From Pontibacter sp. E15-1 (GTDB lineage: Bacteria; Bacteroidota; Bacteroidia; Cytophagales; Hymenobacteraceae): a stretch of DNA of 64,000 nt. The stretch lies in contig NZ_JAKVIR010000009.1 of assembly GCF_022601975.1 (NCBI RefSeq), positions 1 to 64,000 on the forward strand, written 5' to 3'. Shown in pieces: positions 36,620-45,234 of the stretch (position 1 is its first letter; each line of letters opens with the position of its first letter). Position numbers and translations under genes: made by a program. A model generated the notes under the pieces. The model was not told where the DNA came from, did no database searches, and was given only the letters and a program-made list of their open reading frames with translations.

Positions 36620-36922
36620 ATGAAAAAAGCATCAAATATAATGAAAACAGGTATAGCCGTAGCGTTTGCGGCGGTAACAGGCTTTGGCTGTAACGGCGAG
36701 CGCCCCGCAACGAACCCAACCGACGACACCAGCACCTCTGAGGCGATTGTGGACATGACAGACGCCGAGCACCTGAACGAGCCGCGCCCGTCAGCCATTG
36801 GTGATACCGCCGTGACCGAGGAGCAGGCAAACCAGTTCGGAGACATGAACTCCAACGTAGACACCACCGCCCGCAAGCTGCACAAGCTGGATATGGAGAG
36901 GCAGAAAAGAGAGAAACAGTAA
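36620..36922 (+). CDS. small hydrophilic exported protein, 100 aa
   Basis: N terminus MKKASNIMKTGIAVAFAAVT leads to FGC, a weak lipobox (Cys about 24), so it may be lipid anchored. The rest is acidic, rich in Thr, Asp and Glu (DDTSTSEAIVDMTDAEHLNE), ending in a charged helix (ARKLHKLDMERQKREKQ). It is similar in style to the small lipoprotein at 21176. Convergent with rarD, sharing a terminator. Confidence 0.6.
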   Translation: MKKASNIMKTGIAVAFAAVTGFGCNGERPATNPTDDTSTSEAIVDMTDAEHLNEPRPSAIGDTAVTEEQANQFGDMNSNVDTTARKLHKLDMERQKREKQ

Positions 36923-36977
36923 GTTTCTTCGGCAATCAGCGCGATCTCTGGTTGCTTCAAGAGTATATAAAAATCAG

Positions 36978-37019
36978 TAAAGATAGCCCCGGCAGTTACA
37001 ACTGCCGGGGCTATCTTTA
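36978..37019. terminator. bidirectional terminator overlapping the rarD stop
   Basis: 19-bp perfect stem (36978-36996 with 37001-37019), 4-nt loop, A/T-rich base that acts as T-run on both strands. Its right arm contains the stop codon of the minus-strand gene (37017-37019). Confidence 0.9.
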
Positions 37020-37967
37020 TTTTACCACGGCGGTAGTGCCCACAGGAGGTATAACCAGGCCGTTGCCGTCTTTTTTGCGGCCCTTCAGGTTCAGGTTATA
37101 GATGATCACCGAAATGAAGATAATAAGGTAGGCCAGCAGTTGGGTAGGGGTAGTTTTCTCGCCGAAATACAAAAAAGCCATCATGAAGTTGATGATCGGG
37201 TTGATGTACATCAGGATGCCGATCGTGCCCGAGGTCAGCTCTTTCAGGGCGAACAGGTTCAGGAAAAGCGGCAGCACCGTGAACCCGGCGCTCAGCAACG
37301 CGATGTTCAGGAAAAAGTGCGTGTCCAGTGCCAGGTGGCTGTCTCCTTTGAAATAGGTATAGAACGGTGCCAGCAGCGCAAAAGAGAGTAGCAGTTGCAG
37401 CGTGAGCAGCACTATTTTGTCGTAGGCCCGCAGGAGGCGTTGCGTGATCAGGTAAAAGGCATAGCTCAGCCCGATCAGCAGGCTGAACAGCAGGCTCGAA
37501 AGCTCGCCCGAGCCCACCAGCACACAACTCAGGCCACTCAGCCCGATGGCCAGCCACTGGTTGGCCCGGAGCTCCTCCTTCAGCAGCAGGAAGCCCAGCA
37601 CCGCCGTCAGGATAGGACAGAGGAGGTAGGAGAAAGAGCCCGTCTGGATGTTGATGTGGTTGATGACGTAGATAAACGCGAGCCAGTTGACGGTAAGCAG
37701 CAGGCCGCCCAGGAAGGTATACAGCGCGAAAAGTTTCTTCTCTCGGGGCACGGCGCTTTTCACCTGCGCAATGGTTTCCTGCAGCTGCCTGCGCCGGAAC
37801 AGCAGCAGGATCAGCAGCAGCAACACCACCGACAGCGCCACCCGGAACGACAGAATCTGCCCGCTAGGGTATGCCGCCAGCGCCTTCAGCGGAAAAGGAA
37901 TGAAGCCCCAGATGACGAAAGCCGCGATGCCGGCGGTATAGTATGGTTTGGTGTTCGGTGTTTCCAT
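37017..37967 (-). CDS. rarD: RarD-type EamA transporter
   Basis: Integral membrane protein of 316 residues with ten membrane segments. RarD hallmarks include an N-terminal YYTAGIAAFVIWGFIPFPLK and NWLAFIYVINHINIQTGSFS followed by YLLCPILTAVLGFLLLKEEL. It also has the late segment LALKELTSGTIGILMYINPI-type helix. The transported compound is unknown. Single minus-strand gene, divergent from the barrel protein at 38112. Confidence 0.88.
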   Translation of the reverse strand: METPNTKPYYTAGIAAFVIWGFIPFPLKALAAYPSGQILSFRVALSVVLLLLILLLFRRRQLQETIAQVKSAVPREKKLFALYTFLGGLLLTVNWLAFIYVINHINIQTGSFSYLLCPILTAVLGFLLLKEELRANQWLAIGLSGLSCVLVGSGELSSLLFSLLIGLSYAFYLITQRLLRAYDKIVLLTLQLLLSFALLAPFYTYFKGDSHLALDTHFFLNIALLSAGFTVLPLFLNLFALKELTSGTIGILMYINPIINFMMAFLYFGEKTTPTQLLAYLIIFISVIIYNLNLKGRKKDGNGLVIPPVGTTAVVK

Positions 37968-37992
37968 AGAAGAAGTACGCTGAAAAAGTGCG

Positions 37993-38000
37993 CAAAAGTA
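37993..38000 (-). promoter_or_regulatory. -7 box of rarD
   Basis: On the minus strand the sequence reads TACTTTTG, followed by GCGC, 26 nt before the ATG at 37967. No good -33 partner is seen. Confidence 0.5.
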
Positions 38001-38111
38001 AGGAATTCCCTCAGAAACGAAGCTTGTCTGAGGTACAATTCAGGAGATGTTTTAAACAGATGATTATTATGTATTAAAATATGATTATCTTGTATTATAA
38101 ATCCTTCCTCT

Positions 38112-38915
38112 ATGAAAACAAATTCCTGCTTACCTCGCCTTACTGGTCTGCTTCTCCTTTTTGTCCTGTTGTGCAGTAACAGGGCGTATGCGCAACAGCA
38201 GCAAACCACTTCTGCTGACGACCTTAAAAGGTTTGATTGGGACTTCAGCGCAGACATGAAGTTTCTCTTTAACTCAAACTATGGGCAAGGGGATGTCTTG
38301 CTTCGCAAAAACAAGGAAAAACGCCTTAAGACGTGGGGGATGCGCTACACCGCCTTCCGGTACCGTTTACAGTTCAATCATCAAAAGACTACTTCAGACG
38401 CACTTGATGACCTATTATCATCCGAAGAGGTGACATCAGGCAACTACAGCATGCTATACTACAGTGACAAAACGCTACAGTCTACCAACCTGAAACTTTC
38501 TGTTGGGTACGAGTGGCAGCAGTACTTTGGGCGGTTTATGGTGCATTATGGCAGTGACCTGCAGCTCAGCCGCAGTGTAGAAGAGCGCGAATATTCACTT
38601 TACCTCCGCAAGCAAGATGACGTTGAATCGAAAATGTACAAAGACGCATCTAAAAAGAAGTCTACTTCGCTGGGCATTGCCTTGGCGCCTGTTTTGGGTG
38701 CGCGTTACTTTTTACATCCCAGGATTTCTGTTACAGCGGAAACGCAACTAAATATCAGCCGCTCCTCAACAGACTATACGGTCACTCCGTCTGAATTGGG
38801 TAATCACAACTTTTATTACTATGACCCATATGCAGGAAACAGCAGAGATAAGACTACTTCCCTGCAATACACCCCGGTTTCGTTCTTAGGGATTACGCTT
38901 CACTTGGGCAAATAA
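38112..38915 (+). CDS. hypothetical outer membrane barrel-like protein
   Basis: Product of 267 residues with a signal peptide (MKTNSCLPRLTGLLLLFVLL, cleavage near RAYA-Q). Many alternating strands with Tyr and Trp (FDWDFSADMKFLFNSNYGQG, LKLSVGYEWQQYFGRFMVHY) and a final SFLGITLHLGK suggest a small outer membrane beta-barrel. No family is recognised. A -7-like box (TATCTTGT at 38086-38093) lies 19 bp before the start. Slightly more AT-rich than its neighbours. Confidence 0.7.
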   Translation: MKTNSCLPRLTGLLLLFVLLCSNRAYAQQQQTTSADDLKRFDWDFSADMKFLFNSNYGQGDVLLRKNKEKRLKTWGMRYTAFRYRLQFNHQKTTSDALDDLLSSEEVTSGNYSMLYYSDKTLQSTNLKLSVGYEWQQYFGRFMVHYGSDLQLSRSVEEREYSLYLRKQDDVESKMYKDASKKKSTSLGIALAPVLGARYFLHPRISVTAETQLNISRSSTDYTVTPSELGNHNFYYYDPYAGNSRDKTTSLQYTPVSFLGITLHLGK

Positions 38916-38944
38916 GGCCGTTTCTCATTCTAGCGCAGGTTGTT

Positions 38945-38952
38945 TAAATTTG
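38945..38952 (+). promoter_or_regulatory. -7 box before murF-alr
   Basis: TAAATTTG at 38945-38952, 20 bp before the ATG at 38973. It lies in the region that an upstream TTG start (38940) would use, so the ATG is preferred. The -33 element is weak. Confidence 0.55.
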
Positions 38953-38972
38953 GGCTAGATAAACGCCGTGCC

Positions 38973-41429
38973 ATGCTTGACTTTAACCAGTTATATACTG
39001 TTTTTGGGGGGGGACTGCTGCAGCTCGCACAGCCCCTGCCCATCATCCACCTGCTCACCGACAGTCGCAAGCTCTCGCAGCCGGCGGGCACGCTGTTTTT
39101 TGCCATCCGGGGGAGGTATAACGACGGGCATAAGTACCTGCATCAGTTATACCTGCAGGGCGTGCGGCAGTTTGTGGTGGAACAGGGCGATGCAGCCGAA
39201 CTGAGGCAACGCTATCCGGAGGCGAACCTCCTGCAGGTGCCCGATAGCCTGGCGGCGCTGCAGCAATTGGCGGCATGGCATCGGTCCAGGTTTCAGATTC
39301 CGGTGGTGGGCATTACGGGCAGCAACGGCAAAACGATCGTGAAGGAATGGCTCGCGCAACTGCTCAGTCCTGACGAGTTGACCGTGAAGAGCCCGCGCAG
39401 CTACAACTCGCAGCTGGGTGTGCCGCTGAGCGTGTGGCAAATGGACCAGAACCATACCTTCGCCATCTTTGAGGCAGGCATCTCGCAGCCCGGCGAAATG
39501 GAGAAGCTGCAGCGCGTGATACAGCCCACGCTGGGCATTTTCACCAACATCGGCAGTGCCCACGACGAAGGCTTTGCCTCGCACCAGCAGAAAGTAGCCG
39601 AGAAGCTGCAGCTGTTTAAAGGCGTAGACCTGCTTTTCTATTGCGCTGACCATACCCTGGTGCACGAGGCCGTACAGGCGGAGGGTATAAAAAGCTTCAC
39701 CTGGTCGCGCACCCAGGCAGCGGATGTGACCATTTCAGGGACGTCCACGGTAGGCCACAAAACGATCATCGTGTTTAAGTGGCAGGGCCGGAAGGAGCGC
39801 CTGGCCATTCCGTTTACCGATGAGGCCTCGGTGGAGAATGCCCTGCACTGCGTGGCCTTTCTGCTATACCGCAACCTGCCGCTCTCCGAGATTCAGGACC
39901 GGCTGGACCGCCTGCACCCGGTGGCCATGCGCCTCGAGATGAAAGAGGCTATCAACAGTTGCTACCTCATCGACGATACCTACAACAACGACCTCGCCGG
40001 TCTGGCCATCGCCCTCGACCTGCTGATGAACCAACCACAGCGCGGCCGTCATACCGTCATCCTTTCTGATCTGCTGGAATCGGGTTTGCCCGAGGAAAAG
40101 CTATACCGGCAAGTGGCGGAACTGGTGCAGGCGCGGGGTGTGGAGCGGCTCATCGCCATCGGCGAGAAAGTCAGCAGGTATAGCAGCCTGTTTTCGGTGC
40201 CCACCGAGTTTTATACCTCCACCGCAGATTTCCTGGCGCAGTTTCAGCCGGCACAGTTCCGGAACGAGTTGATCCTGGTGAAGGGGGCGCGCGTGTTTGA
40301 GTTCGAGAAGATCGTGCAGGCCTTTCAGCAAAAAGTGCACGGCACGGTGCTGGAGGTGAACCTGGATGCGCTGGTGCATAACCTGAACTATTACCGCTCC
40401 AAGCTGGCCCCGGACGTGCGCCTGATGGTGATGGTGAAAGCCTTTGCCTATGGCAGCGGTAGCTTCGAGGTGGCCAACCTGCTACAGTTCCACCGCGTGG
40501 ACTACCTGGCTGTGGCCTACGCCGACGAAGGCGTGATGCTGCGCGAGAACGGCATCACTTTGCCGATTATGGTGATGAACCCCTCGCCGGACAGCTTTGC
40601 CAAACTCCGGCAGTATACCCTGGAACCGGAAATATACTCGGCAGAGCAGTTGGAAGCTTTTGTTAGCTCACTGGAGAAGGGTGCTCCTTCCAAAATTCAC
40701 CTGAAACTGGACACGGGCATGCACCGGCTCGGTTTTACGGCAGAGGATTTTGACGCGCTTTTCATACTCCTGCAGCAGCACCCACAGGTGCAGGTGGTCA
40801 GTGCCTTCAGCCATCTGGCCGGGGCGGATGAGGCCGTGCACAACGATTTCTCGCAGCAGCAAATTAGCCAGTTCAGGGGTATGGCAGCTGAGGTGGAGGC
40901 GCGTTTGGGGTATAGCGTCATCAAGCATATCCTGAACTCGGCGGGCATTGTGCGCTTCCCGGAGCACCAACTGGACATGGTGCGCCTGGGCATTGGCATT
41001 TACGGTGTAGAAGCGACAGGCACGGCGCAGGAGGCCTTGCGACCGGTCAGCACGCTCAAAACCACGGTATCGCAGGTGAAGCAGATTAAGCAGGGCGAAA
41101 CAGTAGGGTATAGCCGGAAGGGTATGGCTGCCTCCGATACCACCATCGCCACCATCGCCATTGGCTACGCCGACGGCTACGACCGCCGCTTCAGCAACGG
41201 CGTCGGGCATGTGCTTATCCATGGGCAGCGCTGCCCGCTCATCGGCAACGTGTGCATGGACATGTGCATGGTAGATGTAACCGGCCTGCCCGTAAAAGCG
41301 GGCGACGAAGCCATTGTGTTTGGGCCACGGCTCACGCTGGTAGAGCTCGCCAAAAGTATCGGCACCATACCCTATGAGCTGCTCACCAACGTCAGCAGTA
41401 GGGTAAAGCGAATCTTCTATGCGGAGTAG
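38973..41429 (+). CDS. murF: bifunctional MurF ligase / alanine racemase
   Basis: Fusion of 818 residues. The N-terminal half (residues 1-440) is MurF, which adds D-Ala-D-Ala to UDP-MurNAc-tripeptide; its ATP loop is GITGSNGKTIVKEW, and DDTYNND and HTVILSDLLESGLPEEKLY follow. The C-terminal half (about 455-818) is a fold type III PLP alanine racemase with the PLP lysine in MVMVKAFAYGSG, a catalytic tyrosine in RLGIGIYGVE, and IGYADGYDR. It makes D-Ala and uses it in one polypeptide. This fusion is usual in Bacteroidota. Cytoplasmic. Confidence 0.95.
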   Translation: MLDFNQLYTVFGGGLLQLAQPLPIIHLLTDSRKLSQPAGTLFFAIRGRYNDGHKYLHQLYLQGVRQFVVEQGDAAELRQRYPEANLLQVPDSLAALQQLAAWHRSRFQIPVVGITGSNGKTIVKEWLAQLLSPDELTVKSPRSYNSQLGVPLSVWQMDQNHTFAIFEAGISQPGEMEKLQRVIQPTLGIFTNIGSAHDEGFASHQQKVAEKLQLFKGVDLLFYCADHTLVHEAVQAEGIKSFTWSRTQAADVTISGTSTVGHKTIIVFKWQGRKERLAIPFTDEASVENALHCVAFLLYRNLPLSEIQDRLDRLHPVAMRLEMKEAINSCYLIDDTYNNDLAGLAIALDLLMNQPQRGRHTVILSDLLESGLPEEKLYRQVAELVQARGVERLIAIGEKVSRYSSLFSVPTEFYTSTADFLAQFQPAQFRNELILVKGARVFEFEKIVQAFQQKVHGTVLEVNLDALVHNLNYYRSKLAPDVRLMVMVKAFAYGSGSFEVANLLQFHRVDYLAVAYADEGVMLRENGITLPIMVMNPSPDSFAKLRQYTLEPEIYSAEQLEAFVSSLEKGAPSKIHLKLDTGMHRLGFTAEDFDALFILLQQHPQVQVVSAFSHLAGADEAVHNDFSQQQISQFRGMAAEVEARLGYSVIKHILNSAGIVRFPEHQLDMVRLGIGIYGVEATGTAQEALRPVSTLKTTVSQVKQIKQGETVGYSRKGMAASDTTIATIAIGYADGYDRRFSNGVGHVLIHGQRCPLIGNVCMDMCMVDVTGLPVKAGDEAIVFGPRLTLVELAKSIGTIPYELLTNVSSRVKRIFYAE

Positions 41430-41490
41430 TCTTTGATTGTTGGATAGTTATCCAATCACCTTACTTGTAATGACCTCTCATAACCTGTAC

Positions 41491-41525
41491 TGACCTCACA
41501 GCGTGCGCAGCTCCTGTGAGTGTCT
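41491..41525. repeat. diverged copy of the 35-bp element
   Basis: 28 of 35 bases match 5874-5908, with the palindrome CTCACAG-12 bp-CTGTGAG intact and the central bases changed. As in the first locus, an 18-bp tandem array begins at its right edge. Confidence 0.8.
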
Positions 41526-41591
41526 ATGTTTCGTTAAGTGTCTACATTTTGTTGAGCATCTACATTTTATTGCGTGTCTGCATCAACAAAT
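41520..41591. repeat. 18-bp degenerate tandem array
   Basis: Four units of exactly 18 bp: 41520-41537, 41538-41555, 41556-41573 and 41574-41591, on the pattern GTGTCTACATTTTGTTGA with substitutions, then a partial unit. Unit sequence differs from the array at 5920, but the period and placement beside the palindrome are the same. Confidence 0.75.
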
Positions 41592-41828
41592 GTCTGTATC
41601 AAGGTTGTATGATTTCACAACAAGCAAGGCGTTTCAAGAAGATGGACCATGTAAGCCTTCCCTGACCGGTAAAATAGGAGATATTCTGTCGAGGGTTCTG
41701 CTTCAGGTGGAAAAGCGCAAAACGGGTAGTGTTTCAAAAGCAGGCTATCCTTCTCCTATGTATTTATACCCCGCTAATTCCCTCATTCCCAAATAACAAC
41801 ATCTCCTCAGCCCCAAATCCTGAATTCT

Positions 41829-41859
41829 TTTGCTTTAAACCTGAACACCTTGTAACTTG
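41829..41859 (+). promoter_or_regulatory. probable feoAB promoter
   Basis: TTTG at 41829-41832 and TAACTTG at 41853-41859 with 20 bp between. The -7 box lacks one T of the TAnnTTTG consensus. The 12-mer TGTAACTTGCGG (41851-41862) is repeated before uppS at 62450-62461. Confidence 0.5.
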
Positions 41860-41896
41860 CGGTTGTTTATAAACAGTCTAAATAAAAACAAGAGAG

Positions 41897-42148
41897 GTGC
41901 GAAAAACGGTAGAAGAGCAGGAGGGCCAAAAGAGCGTGCGCGACCTGAAGATAGGGGAGCAAGGCATTATTTGCTGCCTCAAAGACCCCGAAATGGGCTT
42001 AAAACTGCTTGAGATGGGCTGTATACCGGGCACACCGGTAAAAATGAACAGCCGCGCCCCCTTTGGCGACCCCATCACGATCATCGTGAATAATTATACC
42101 CTCTCCCTGCGTTTAGACGAAGCCGAGACCATATTGCTCAAGCAGTAG
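41897..42148 (+). CDS. feoA: FeoA ferrous iron transport protein
   Basis: Small SH3-like protein of 83 residues that assists FeoB. It starts at GTG; no ATG is available before residue 32. Typical FeoA features are VRDLKIGEQGIICCLKDPEM, GLKLLEMGCIPGTPVKM, and TIIVNNYTLSLRLDEAETIL. It lies 12 bp upstream of feoB, as in most feo operons. Confidence 0.93.
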   Translation: MRKTVEEQEGQKSVRDLKIGEQGIICCLKDPEMGLKLLEMGCIPGTPVKMNSRAPFGDPITIIVNNYTLSLRLDEAETILLKQ

Positions 42149-42160
42149 TAAAATTCATAC

Positions 42161-44317
42161 ATGACTGTCGTAACTACCCAACCTGACATATCACAGGTCG
42201 AGCGGCCTCCCTTGCAGCCTGCGGTGGCCAAAATTGCCCTGATTGGCAACCCAAACTCAGGGAAAACCTCCCTGTTTAACCAGCTGACTGGCCTCAACCA
42301 GAAGGTGGGCAACTTCCCGGGTGTTACGGTAGACAAGAAAACAGGCTACAGCCAGCTTACGCCCAAATTAAAGGCCCAGATCATCGACCTGCCGGGCACC
42401 TACAGTTTATACCCCAAGTCGCTGGACGAGCGCGTGATCATCGACCTGCTCTACGACCCTCAGTCAGCCCATTACCCAGACCTTGTGATTGTCACCGCCG
42501 ACGCCTCGAACCTGAAGCGCAACCTACTGCTTTTTTCGCAGCTGGCGGACCTGCAGATTCCGGCGGTGCTGGCCCTCAACATGGTGGACGTGGCCGAGCA
42601 GGAAGGGGTAAAGATTGACATACCTGCCCTGCACAAGGAACTGGGCGTGCCGGTTATACCCATGAATGCCCGCAAAGGGGTAGGGGTGGCCGCCCTGAAA
42701 ATAGTGATGACGCAGCAACTGGAGCCCACCAAGACCACCTTTTTCGAGGTGCCCGCGGAATTACAGCCATTGCTGCAAAATATAAAGTCCAGGTTTGGGC
42801 TAAAGAACGATTACCTCGCGCTGCAATACGCGCATCATAATAAGAGTCTAAAATTCCTTGGGGAGGAGGACGTGGCGTGGCTGGATGAACAACTGGAAAA
42901 AGCCGACTTCCATTCCAATGCGCTGCAGGCCGACGAGACCATCGCCCGCTACACCCGCATCAACGGCATGCTGCTGGACGTGGTTCGCGTGGAGAAGGCC
43001 GAGACAAACGAGAAGTTCAGCAACCGCCTCGACCAGATTCTGACGCACAGGGTGTTTGGCTACCTGATTTTCTTCACCATACTGTTTCTTATCTTCCAGG
43101 CCATCTTTGCCTGGGCCAGCTACCCGATGGACCTCATCGACCTGGGCATCGCTAACCTGAACAGCCTGATCCAACAGAACTTTGAGGGCCCGCTGGTGAA
43201 CCTGCTGACCGAGGGCGTGATTGCCGGACTGGGCGGCGTGCTGATCTTCGTGCCCCAGATTGCCATCCTCTTTGCCTTTATCGCCATTCTGGAGGAAACC
43301 GGCTATATGGCCCGCGTAACTTTTATGATGGACAAGATCATGCGCAAGTTCGGGCTGAACGGCAAGAGCGTCGTGCCGCTCATATCCGGGGTGGCCTGCG
43401 CCGTGCCGGCAGTGATGTCGGCGCGCACGATTGAGAACTGGAAAGACCGGATGATCACGATCTTCGTGACGCCGCTGATGAGTTGCTCTGCCCGCATACC
43501 GGTATATACCGTGCTGATCGCGCTGGTGGTGCCGGATAAATACTACCTCGGGTTCCTGAATTTACAGGGCCTGGTGCTGATGGGGCTGTATGTGATCGGC
43601 TTCCTGGCTGCCATATTCTCGGCCCTGTTGCTCAAAACGATCCTGAAAGCCCGTGAGCGCAGTTACTTTATCATGGAGTTCCCGGTATACAAGATGCCGC
43701 GCTGGAAAAACGTGGGCATGACAATCCTGGAAAAATCGAAGGCGTTTGTGTTTGAGGCCGGAAAGGTGATTGTGGCCGTGTCGATCATCCTGTGGGTACT
43801 GGCCTCCTATGGCCCCGGCAACAATTTTGAGCAAGCCCGGGTGCAGGCACTAGCCGAGGCCCAGGCGCAAAACCTGACGGAGGTGCAGACCGAGAACCTG
43901 ATTGCCTCGCACCAGTTGGAGTCATCTTACGCGGGGCTGGTCGGCCGCGCCATCGAGCCCGCCATCCGGCCACTGGGCTACGACTGGAAGATCGGTATCG
44001 CTCTGCTTACCTCCTTCGCCGCCCGCGAAGTGTTCGTCGGCACTATCTCCACAATCTACAGCATCGGTGAGGAAGAGAACGTAAGCACGATCAAGGAGAA
44101 GCTGATGGCAGAGAAAGACGCCAACGGAGACCCCTTCTTTACACCAGCCCGCGCATTTTCCCTCATGATCTTTTACCTGTTCGCGATGCAGTGCGTGAGC
44201 ACGCTGGCCATCGTGCGCCGCGAAACCAAAAGCTGGACCTGGCCCATGGCGCAGCTGCTCTACATGAGCGGCCTCGCCTACGTAATGGCCTTTATCACCT
44301 ACCAGATCTTCAGCTGA
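42161..44317 (+). CDS. feoB: FeoB ferrous iron transporter
   Basis: Inner membrane Fe(II) transporter of 718 residues with an N-terminal G domain (G1 GNPNSGKTSLFNQLTG, G3 DLPGTYSLYP, G4 NMVD, about residues 30-185), a GDI-like helical spacer, and a membrane domain with two Gate repeats (LEETGYMARVTFMMDKIMRK, then CSARIPVYTVLIALV). The cysteine-bearing Gate motif GVACAVPAVMSARTI is present. Co-transcribed with feoA; no feoC is seen. Confidence 0.96.
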   Translation: MTVVTTQPDISQVERPPLQPAVAKIALIGNPNSGKTSLFNQLTGLNQKVGNFPGVTVDKKTGYSQLTPKLKAQIIDLPGTYSLYPKSLDERVIIDLLYDPQSAHYPDLVIVTADASNLKRNLLLFSQLADLQIPAVLALNMVDVAEQEGVKIDIPALHKELGVPVIPMNARKGVGVAALKIVMTQQLEPTKTTFFEVPAELQPLLQNIKSRFGLKNDYLALQYAHHNKSLKFLGEEDVAWLDEQLEKADFHSNALQADETIARYTRINGMLLDVVRVEKAETNEKFSNRLDQILTHRVFGYLIFFTILFLIFQAIFAWASYPMDLIDLGIANLNSLIQQNFEGPLVNLLTEGVIAGLGGVLIFVPQIAILFAFIAILEETGYMARVTFMMDKIMRKFGLNGKSVVPLISGVACAVPAVMSARTIENWKDRMITIFVTPLMSCSARIPVYTVLIALVVPDKYYLGFLNLQGLVLMGLYVIGFLAAIFSALLLKTILKARERSYFIMEFPVYKMPRWKNVGMTILEKSKAFVFEAGKVIVAVSIILWVLASYGPGNNFEQARVQALAEAQAQNLTEVQTENLIASHQLESSYAGLVGRAIEPAIRPLGYDWKIGIALLTSFAAREVFVGTISTIYSIGEEENVSTIKEKLMAEKDANGDPFFTPARAFSLMIFYLFAMQCVSTLAIVRRETKSWTWPMAQLLYMSGLAYVMAFITYQIFS

Positions 44318-45176
44318 TTTTTCCTTCCATTCGTCTACTCCACCCCCCCGCTTCTGCAAGTGCAGTGGCCCAGGCTACCCTGTAGCATCCAACTGCGTAA
44401 TGGCTTTTATGTATGAAGGTCTTAAGCCGATAGCGCTATAGTATGCATAACTACCTAACATTGGGGAAAGATAATTATTAGATGCATATATAGGATGTTA
44501 TATATGATTGCATGAGTGCAAGTATCAAATTTTTATTTCAGCAAATTAATCACGCATACTTGGTATCACTCTTTTATCGCTTTACTATTAAAGTTGTAAC
44601 AAATGACACTGTTTAATAGTAATTTATTTATGAACTCAGGTGAAATTTATTTTTACTTAAATGAGGGAAAAGTATTTTATAAAACAACTAAGAAAAATTG
44701 GTGTGATTTGCAATGCTTTAGGGCTTTGAGGCTTATCGAACCCAAAGAAAATGTTATGCATAAGCACCTTACTTATTTGTTAATAAACAATAAATTAGGT
44801 AAACTTGGTGTAAAATGATTTAAAAGCACTTTTATACATGAAGAAAACTTTACTGTTAACCTCTTCCTATCAAAGTCAACGTAACCTTTTCTCCGTTATC
44901 AAATGCCCTTTCTCTTAGGAGGAGTTGGGCCTGACTGCCAGTGTATGTGCAGGCATACAAGCCGGATTAGCGGCTGTATCTGTGCAATCCCCTCGCTGTA
45001 GTCTTTAGCTTTACACAACCGAATACTTTAAGGAACGACTGAATTTTATATAGCATCATTGAAGTATTCTTAATCTAGTTTAGTGCATATTTTCAGTATG
45101 TAGTCGCGGATGCCGCTTTTATCTGACACCGCAATTTATTACTACTGTAGACTCCCCTGTCGGGCCAGCCATAGGC
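44318..45176. other. long AT-rich gap before susC
   Basis: 859 bp with no convincing gene. A 71-codon frame at 44603-44818 (MTLFNSNLFMNSGEIYFYLN) is very AT-rich and unsupported. No tRNA or clear repeat is seen. The gap marks the left edge of the AT-richer susC/susD segment. Confidence 0.6.
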
Positions 45177-45208
45177 TTGTTTCAACTGCATTTTATACGC
45201 TAATTTTT
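45177..45208 (+). promoter_or_regulatory. probable susC promoter
   Basis: TTG at 45177-45179 and TAATTTTT at 45201-45208 with 21 bp between; 7 of 8 positions fit the -7 pattern. The start of transcription would be about 20 nt before the ATG at 45235. Confidence 0.5.
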
Positions 45209-45234
45209 CACTCACACTTCAAACAACCAACACA

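Larger units (their letters stand above)
41430..41896. other. repeat-rich gap between murF-alr and feoA
   Basis: No credible gene is seen in 467 bp. It holds the palindrome-bearing element at 41491-41525, the 18-bp tandem array at 41520-41591 and the feoA promoter. A 97-codon frame across the repeats (41503-41796) looks spurious. Confidence 0.6.

Noticed and set aside
41503-41796. 97-codon frame between murF-alr and feoA
   Set aside because: Starts inside the repeat element and array; its Cys/His/Leu-rich opening is translated repeat sequence.
44603-44818. 71-codon frame in the AT-rich gap before susC
   Set aside because: Very AT-rich, no recognisable domain, no convincing promoter; a real small gene cannot be excluded.
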